A stretch of DNA of 64,000 nucleotides from NCBI GenBank assembly GCA_009379815.1, contig WHSY01000005.1, positions 32,141-96,140 of the forward strand. The letters run 5' to 3'. The notes under the pieces are model-generated. The model saw only the letters and a program-made list of their open reading frames with translations. It was not told where the DNA came from and did no database searches. The DNA comes from Pseudonocardiaceae bacterium. Its GTDB lineage: Bacteria > Actinomycetota > Actinomycetes > Mycobacteriales > Pseudonocardiaceae. Every line of letters starts with the position of its first letter. The first letter of the stretch is position 1. Shown here one piece after another: positions 60,055 to 64,000 of the stretch. Both the position numbers and the translations under genes were made by a program.

Positions 60055-61170
60055 TCAGGCGCCGCGCTCGGCCAGCCAACCCGCGATCAGGTCGGCAACC
60101 TGGCCGCGGGCGCCGCTGGGTTCGGTGAAGTAGTGGTTCCCGGACAGCCGCTCCAGCCGTCGGTCGGTGGCGCCGAGCGCGTCGTGGATGCTCCGTGCGT
60201 CACTGTCGTAGACCCCGGCGTCCGCGGTGGCCTGCACAACCAGCGACGGCAGCGTGATCCTCGCCAGGTGGGGCGCGCCCCGGCACTGCGACGTCTCCAG
60301 ACTCCACATCGACAACCAGGTGCGCAGCGTGGACTGCGAGCCGATCCCGTAGACCCCGTAGTTGGCCTGCTGCGGATCACCGAGGTAGCAATGCCGCGGG
60401 CGGCGCTCGGACGGCTCGATGGTGGGGTCGATCATGCGCAGGTCGGCCCAGACGCGGTAGGTGTGGAACAGCCGGTCGCCGGCCCGGGTTCCGCGCAGCG
60501 CGTCGAGCTGGGCCGCGGCCCAGTCCGTGATCCGCTGGTTGCGGGCACGCTGCGCCGCGCGGTACCGGCACTGGAACTCCTCGTCGAACGGGGGTGGGTT
60601 GGCCTCGCCGTAGGGGTCGAGCTCCGGGTCGACCGAGAGCGGGTCGGCCTCGTCGGTGACCGACGGGTCCAGCCACGCGGTCAGCACCTCGGGTCGCCCG
60701 GGGTGTGCAGCCAGCGCGATGTAGAAGTCCCCGGCAGGCAGGTCGGCGATCGCGTCGGCCGCCGTGGCGCCGGAAGCGGTCACGTTCGGCTCCCCGGCCT
60801 GCGACTGGTAGGCCGCCATCAGCGAGCCGCCCCCGGAGTTGCCCAGCAGCACGACCTGCTCGACGCCGGCCCGCTCGCGCAGCCAGGCCACGCCGACCCC
60901 GATCTCGGCCAGCGCGTGGTCGAGCAGGAAGAACGCCTCGTTGCCGCGGAACCGGGTGTTCCAGCCCAGGAAGCCGTATCCCCGCTGCGCCAGGTACGGC
61001 GCGAGGTAGTGCTCGGAGAAGTCGACGTTGTAGTGCGTGGCGATCACGGCGGTGCGCGGCCGGGTGCCGGTGGCGGTGTAGTAGATGCCCTGGCAAGGAT
61101 GGCCGCCGGCGCCGGCCCGCCCGGCCAGCGGCGACGGCAGTCCGACGAACTCACGGCTGACCTCGGTCAC
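60055..61170 (-). CDS. Alpha/beta hydrolase
   Basis: 371 residues. The nucleophile elbow reads LLGNSGGGSLMAAY, and the late acid and His are in ADAGVYDSDARSIHDA and LSGNHYFTEPSG. The oxyanion strand is AVIATHYNVDFSEHY. The substrate is unknown; in this context a meta-cleavage product or ester is plausible. It follows the TetR gene by three bases. Confidence 0.83.
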   Translation of the reverse strand: MTEVSREFVGLPSPLAGRAGAGGHPCQGIYYTATGTRPRTAVIATHYNVDFSEHYLAPYLAQRGYGFLGWNTRFRGNEAFFLLDHALAEIGVGVAWLRERAGVEQVVLLGNSGGGSLMAAYQSQAGEPNVTASGATAADAIADLPAGDFYIALAAHPGRPEVLTAWLDPSVTDEADPLSVDPELDPYGEANPPPFDEEFQCRYRAAQRARNQRITDWAAAQLDALRGTRAGDRLFHTYRVWADLRMIDPTIEPSERRPRHCYLGDPQQANYGVYGIGSQSTLRTWLSMWSLETSQCRGAPHLARITLPSLVVQATADAGVYDSDARSIHDALGATDRRLERLSGNHYFTEPSGARGQVADLIAGWLAERGA

Positions 61171-61173
61171 GTG

Positions 61174-61881
61174 TCACGGCCTCCAGTCCTGTGCTGGCTT
61201 CCAATACAGGGCGTGGAACCACACCGACGACAGGGTGTCGATGGCCTTGTCGGCGGTGAACTCCCCCGCGATGCGGTCGCCACCCTGCGCCTGCCAGACA
61301 TAGCAGAACTGCTCGATCATCGCGGACAGCGACGACGCCGTCAGGTCCGGGTCGATGCCCGGGCAGTAGCCCTCGCGCTGCGCATGCCGGATCTCGGCGG
61401 CGATGTTGCGGATCGCCCTGGCCCGGATGTCGAGCCACCGTCCGGCGAACTCCGGGTCGAACATCGCCGCCTGGAAGATGCCGATGAGCTCGCCGCGCCG
61501 GTCGGCATAGGTGTGCCAGAACCCGGCGACGGCTTCGCGCAACGCCTCACGCGGCGTGCGCCCCTCGGAGTAGGGCAGCTGCGCCAGCCGAGTCGTCTCG
61601 GCGTGGAAGTCCTCGGCCAGCGCGACGAGAAGATCGGCCTTGCTGTCGTAGTAGTTGTAGAACGAGGCGACGGACTTGCCGGCCGCCCCGGCGATATCGC
61701 TGATCTTGGCGTTGAGGTAGCCGTCCCGGGCGAACACGGTGCGGGCGCCCTGCCGGAACGCGGCGTCGGTCTCCCGGCCCTTGCGGGTGGCCTTGACCGG
61801 TCGTGCCGGCTCGGCGACGGCGGCCGTCCCGGCCGACCCGGCCGACCCGGGGCCTCGCCGGGCAACGGTGTGACGTCGCAT
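61174..61881 (-). CDS. TetR/AcrR family transcriptional regulator
   Basis: 235 residues. Pro/Ala-rich N-terminal tail, then the HTH (FRQGARTVFARDGYLNAKIS; IAGAAGKSVASFYNYYDSKADLL) at about 50-95 and a helical ligand domain. ATG at 61881 follows the VOC gene stop by 17 bases. It is transcribed between the VOC protein and the hydrolase genes and may bind the repeats in the divergent gap at 62466-62608. Confidence 0.85.
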   Translation of the reverse strand: MRRHTVARRGPGSAGSAGTAAVAEPARPVKATRKGRETDAAFRQGARTVFARDGYLNAKISDIAGAAGKSVASFYNYYDSKADLLVALAEDFHAETTRLAQLPYSEGRTPREALREAVAGFWHTYADRRGELIGIFQAAMFDPEFAGRWLDIRARAIRNIAAEIRHAQREGYCPGIDPDLTASSLSAMIEQFCYVWQAQGGDRIAGEFTADKAIDTLSSVWFHALYWKPAQDWRP

Positions 61882-61898
61882 GCGGCCCTTCAGGCCGC

Positions 61899-62465
61899 TC
61901 AGACCGTCGCCGCGGCCACGCGGTCCGCGGCCGTCCTGGGGGTGTGCCGGGCATCGGTGTCGCCGAACTCCCGCAACCAACACGCGAACTCGAGCAGGAT
62001 GCCGTCGGGGTCGGTGAAGTAGAATGAGCGGACGAACACGCCGTCGTGCAACTCCTGGGTGACGCCCTCCGGGCTGTCGTCGTGGTTGAGCACCGGGCTG
62101 ACCGCCACGCCCTTGGCGGCGAGCCGGGCGTAGTAGTCGTCGAACCGGTCGGCCGGCACGCTGAACGCGACGTGGTTCATCGAGCCGACCGCGCTGACGA
62201 TCTCGCCCTGGTCGGGGCGAGCGGCAGGCGCCGACACACCCGGCACGCCGTCCGGCGCCTGCGGGAACCAGAAGAAGGCCAGGCAGTCGCCTCCGCCGCA
62301 GTCGAAGAAGAAGTGCTGGCCCTTGCCGCGAGGCAGCTCGATGGTCTTGACCAGCGGCATCCCCAGCACACCCGAGTAGAAGTCGACGGTGCGCTGCATG
62401 TCCGAGCACACCAGCGCGAGGTGGTTGATCCCGCCGAACTGGAACTCATTGTTGCGACCGGTCAT
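61899..62465 (-). CDS. VOC family protein (glyoxalase/extradiol dioxygenase fold)
   Basis: 188 residues, one two-module vicinal-oxygen-chelate domain. INHLALVCSDMQRTVDFYSG and MNHVAFSVPADRFDDYYARL carry metal-binding His residues, and YFTDPDGILLEFACW the Glu. It may be a ring-cleaving dioxygenase or an isomerase. ATG at 62465; the longer ORF runs through the divergent promoter. Confidence 0.85.
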   Translation of the reverse strand: MTGRNNEFQFGGINHLALVCSDMQRTVDFYSGVLGMPLVKTIELPRGKGQHFFFDCGGGDCLAFFWFPQAPDGVPGVSAPAARPDQGEIVSAVGSMNHVAFSVPADRFDDYYARLAAKGVAVSPVLNHDDSPEGVTQELHDGVFVRSFYFTDPDGILLEFACWLREFGDTDARHTPRTAADRVAAATV

Positions 62466-62533
62466 CGCGAACCCCTTCCTCGATACTGAAACTGAGTCTA
62501 CCTTCACTTCTAGCCGGACGGAACCACGGCGCC

Positions 62534-62579
62534 CCAGCGCGGCGTTGCCGCAACGGCATTTGCCCCAACGCCGCGTTGG
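62534..62579. promoter_or_regulatory. Inverted repeat in the divergent VOC/LLM promoter
   Basis: CCAGCGCGGCGTTG (62534-62547) and CAACGCCGCGTTGG (62566-62579) are 14-base inverted arms with a single G:T-type mismatch and 18 bases between. A smaller GTTG-CCG-CAAC repeat overlaps the left arm. Likely operator for a regulator such as the adjacent TetR. Confidence 0.45.
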
Positions 62580-62608
62580 TGCAGCGACATGACGGAGGTG
62601 CATGCCTG

Positions 62609-63637
62609 ATGGCCGTGCTGGGACTGTCACTGGCGACCCGCGCGGGCCGATCCGGCGAGGAGTTCGGCGAGCTGGCCCGCCAGGCCGAGCAGGCCGGGTT
62701 CACCGCGGTGTTCCTCGCCGAAGGTGGCAGCGACGTGCTGTCGCTGTGCCCGCCAGTGGTCGCTGCCACCAGCCGCGTCGCGGTCGGCACCGCGATCGCC
62801 AACGCCTACCTGCACCCTCCCGTCCTCACCGCGATGACGGCGGCGACCCTCGACGACGCCGCCGGCGGCCGGTTCGTGCTCGGGCTCGGCACCGCCAACG
62901 CACGGCTCAACCACGATCTGCTCGGGCTGCCCCGGATGCCGCCGCTGCGGATGGTCGAGGAGTACGTGGCGCTCGTGCGCGCCACGTTGGCACAGCAGAC
63001 CTTCAGCGGCGAGTTCTTCGGGCTCGGCGATCCGCTCGTGCTCGACCGCCCGCCGCACCGCACCCGGCTGCCGATCCAGCTGGCGGCGCTGCAGCCGCGG
63101 ATGCTCGAGCTCGCCGGCCGGGTGGCCGACGGGGTCATCCTCAACCTCTCCTCTCCGGAGCAGGTGGCGAGGGCAGTGACCACGGTCGGCCGCGCGGCGG
63201 AGTCGGCCGGCCGCGACCCCGGTAGCGTCCCGATCACGTGCGTGTTGCAGTGCTGCCTGTCCGACGATCCGGAGCAGGCCAGGGCTGCCGCTCGCGGCGT
63301 CGTGCTGCACTACGCCCGCCACCCGTCGGCAGCACGGCTGTTCACCGAGCACGACCCGCACGACCGGCTGGCGGTCGCTCGGGCGGCGCTGTCGGCAGGC
63401 GACCGCGAGGCCGCCGCTGCCGCGGTCCCGCAGCAGGTGGCCGACGCATTCGTCGTGCACGGCGACGCGGCGGCCTGCCGCGACCGCCTCCGCGACTACC
63501 GCAGCGCCGGAATCGACCTCCCCGTGGTGTTCCCCATGCCGGTCAGTGGCCGGTGGGACGGCGCGGCGGAGACGGCGATCGCCGCATTCGGCGACGATTT
63601 GGCCGAAGCTACAAATACCCGTAATCGTCCTTCTTGA
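62609..63637 (+). CDS. LLM class flavin- or F420-dependent oxidoreductase
   Basis: 342-residue luciferase-like TIM barrel: VLGLSLATRAGRSGEEFGEL, FTAVFLAEGGSD, AGGRFVLGLGTANARLNHDL, LPIQLAALQPRMLELAGRVADG. ATG at 62609 has GGAGG 11 bases upstream; the ORF start at 62576 lies inside the operator region. It is divergent from the VOC/TetR/hydrolase genes and probably belongs to the same pathway. Confidence 0.85.
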   Translation: MAVLGLSLATRAGRSGEEFGELARQAEQAGFTAVFLAEGGSDVLSLCPPVVAATSRVAVGTAIANAYLHPPVLTAMTAATLDDAAGGRFVLGLGTANARLNHDLLGLPRMPPLRMVEEYVALVRATLAQQTFSGEFFGLGDPLVLDRPPHRTRLPIQLAALQPRMLELAGRVADGVILNLSSPEQVARAVTTVGRAAESAGRDPGSVPITCVLQCCLSDDPEQARAAARGVVLHYARHPSAARLFTEHDPHDRLAVARAALSAGDREAAAAAVPQQVADAFVVHGDAAACRDRLRDYRSAGIDLPVVFPMPVSGRWDGAAETAIAAFGDDLAEATNTRNRPS

Positions 63638-63668
63638 CAGCGCCGGGCAGGGCTCCAAGGATCATATC

Positions 63669-63688
63669 ATGCGGTTGGGAAACCGCAT
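63669..63688. repeat. Hairpin upstream of the fourth MetE-like gene
   Basis: ATGCGGTT and AACCGCAT are perfect arms around GGGA. TTGACA at 63688-63693 follows immediately, so the hairpin is either the terminator of the LLM gene or an operator over the promoter of the next gene. Confidence 0.45.
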
Positions 63689-63729
63689 TGACATACGTTC
63701 AACCTGATGTCGCTGACGGAGGACGCGTT

Positions 63730-63798
63730 ATGAAACGCTCTACCGATCACATCCTCACGACCCACACCGGCGCCCTTCCCAGACCCAATGCCACGTAG
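63730..63798 (+). pseudogene. 5' stub of a MetE-like gene interrupted by an IS element
   Basis: ATG at 63730 with GGAGG upstream opens MKRSTDHILTTHTGALPRPN, which is the start typical of short MetE-like proteins (ILTTHxGSLPRP). It then stops at TAG (63796) within two codons of losing similarity. Transposase-like sequence follows, so an insertion cut the gene; its 3' part, if present, lies beyond the window. Confidence 0.7.
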
Positions 63799-64000
63799 CC
63801 TAAGTGGATCAAGGACCTGACCTGGTAGTTCCTGATCGGGACGGCGTGGCGTGATCGTCTCAGGTCGTGCGGCTGGCACGGTCGCCGATCATGGGCGAGG
63901 GTGTGGTGGTGCGGCCGGATCAGGTGTCGCTGGGGGTGCTGGTCAATGCCGTGCCGCGGGACGCGGTCGACGAGGCGGTTGCGGTGTGCGGGGTCCGGGA
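63799..64000 (+). mobile_element. Left end of an IS4-family insertion sequence
   Basis: Foreign sequence begins between about 63788 and 63800, right after the last recognisable MetE codons. It contains the leader and the first codons of an IS4-type transposase. The terminal inverted repeat cannot be fixed from one end; CCTAAGTGGATCAAGG near 63799 is a candidate edge. Confidence 0.6.
63891..64000 (+). CDS. IS4 family transposase, N-terminal fragment (continues outside window)
   Basis: From ATG 63891 (or in-frame GTG 63867) the frame reads VSLGVLVNAVPRDAVDEAVA and CGVR, which matches the N-terminal domain of IS4-type transposases (G-x-L-x-x-x-x-P-x-x-x-V-D). No stop occurs before the window end. 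The DDE domain lies beyond base 64000. Confidence 0.65.
   Translation, partial: MGEGVVVRPDQVSLGVLVNAVPRDAVDEAVAVCGVR

Overview
The window is high-GC DNA of actinobacterial type: GC-rich third codon positions, many GTG starts, ATGA/GTGA start-stop overlaps, a mycofactocin-type short-chain dehydrogenase, a DUF222/HNH (13E12-type) gene and F420/flavin LLM oxidoreductases. A Pseudonocardia-like or other Pseudonocardiales soil organism is my inference; no rRNA or other taxonomic marker is present. I saw no tRNA, rRNA or CRISPR array.

Layout. 1-4593: 3' part of a xanthine-dehydrogenase/CO-dehydrogenase-like molybdenum subunit followed by CoxD-like MoxR ATPase, CoxE-like VWA protein and a divergent SDR. 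4618-9406: mycofactocin-type SDR divergent from a TetR regulator and a two-subunit acyl-CoA carboxylase whose biotin-carboxylase subunit lacks an N-terminal block. 9407-30643: a large catabolic region (GntR/FCD regulator, MFS transporter, a UGA-containing UGSC-type protein, LLM oxidoreductase, CitE-like lyase, two ADP-forming acyl-CoA synthetases, enoyl-CoA hydratase, DUF6282 hydrolase, 2-hydroxyacid dehydrogenase, MmgE/PrpD protein, ABC importer, Ldh2-type dehydrogenase, acyl-CoA dehydrogenase). Five intergenic spots here share an AT-rich T(T/A)CTATA box, including the gntR promoter, suggesting one regulon for uptake and CoA-dependent breakdown of an organic acid. The substrate cannot be read from sequence.

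30644-41000: repeats and a perfect hairpin, a molybdopterin oxidoreductase, a truncated flavin monooxygenase, a BtuF-like protein, an ECF sigma remnant, an ATP-dependent DNA ligase, a CapA-like protein, and a Tat-exported subunit with a GMC oxidoreductase carrying a cysteine cluster. 41001-46841: a split M24 peptidase and a defence/toxin-antitoxin patch with an intact AbiEi/AbiEii pair, a cupin gene, a second AbiEi with a frameshifted AbiEii, and a small fragment of a third abiEii. 46842-51191: a PEP-utilising enzyme with a broken reading frame, an inositol-monophosphatase-like enzyme and two MetE-like zinc methyltransferases in a tight operon. 51350-54564: frameshifted DUF222/HNH gene, a flavin hydroxylase of the acyl-CoA dehydrogenase fold, a secreted protein. 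54742-63637: an aromatic/CoA catabolic cluster (third MetE-like protein, LigA and LigB ring-cleavage subunits, citryl-CoA-lyase-like protein, class III CoA transferase, IclR, hydrolase, TetR, VOC protein, divergent LLM oxidoreductase). 63730-64000: the first codons of a fourth MetE-like gene cut off by an IS4-family element that runs out of the window.

The most notable object is the gene at 11754-13358. An in-frame UGA at codon 96 lies in a U-G-S-C motif and is followed, 11 nt later, by a perfect 8-bp hairpin with a G-starting loop. It is a strong selenoprotein candidate that ORF callers split at the UGA. A second theme is decay: at least nine genes carry single-base shifts, a nonsense codon, internal deletions or truncations, so several pathways shown here may not work as written.
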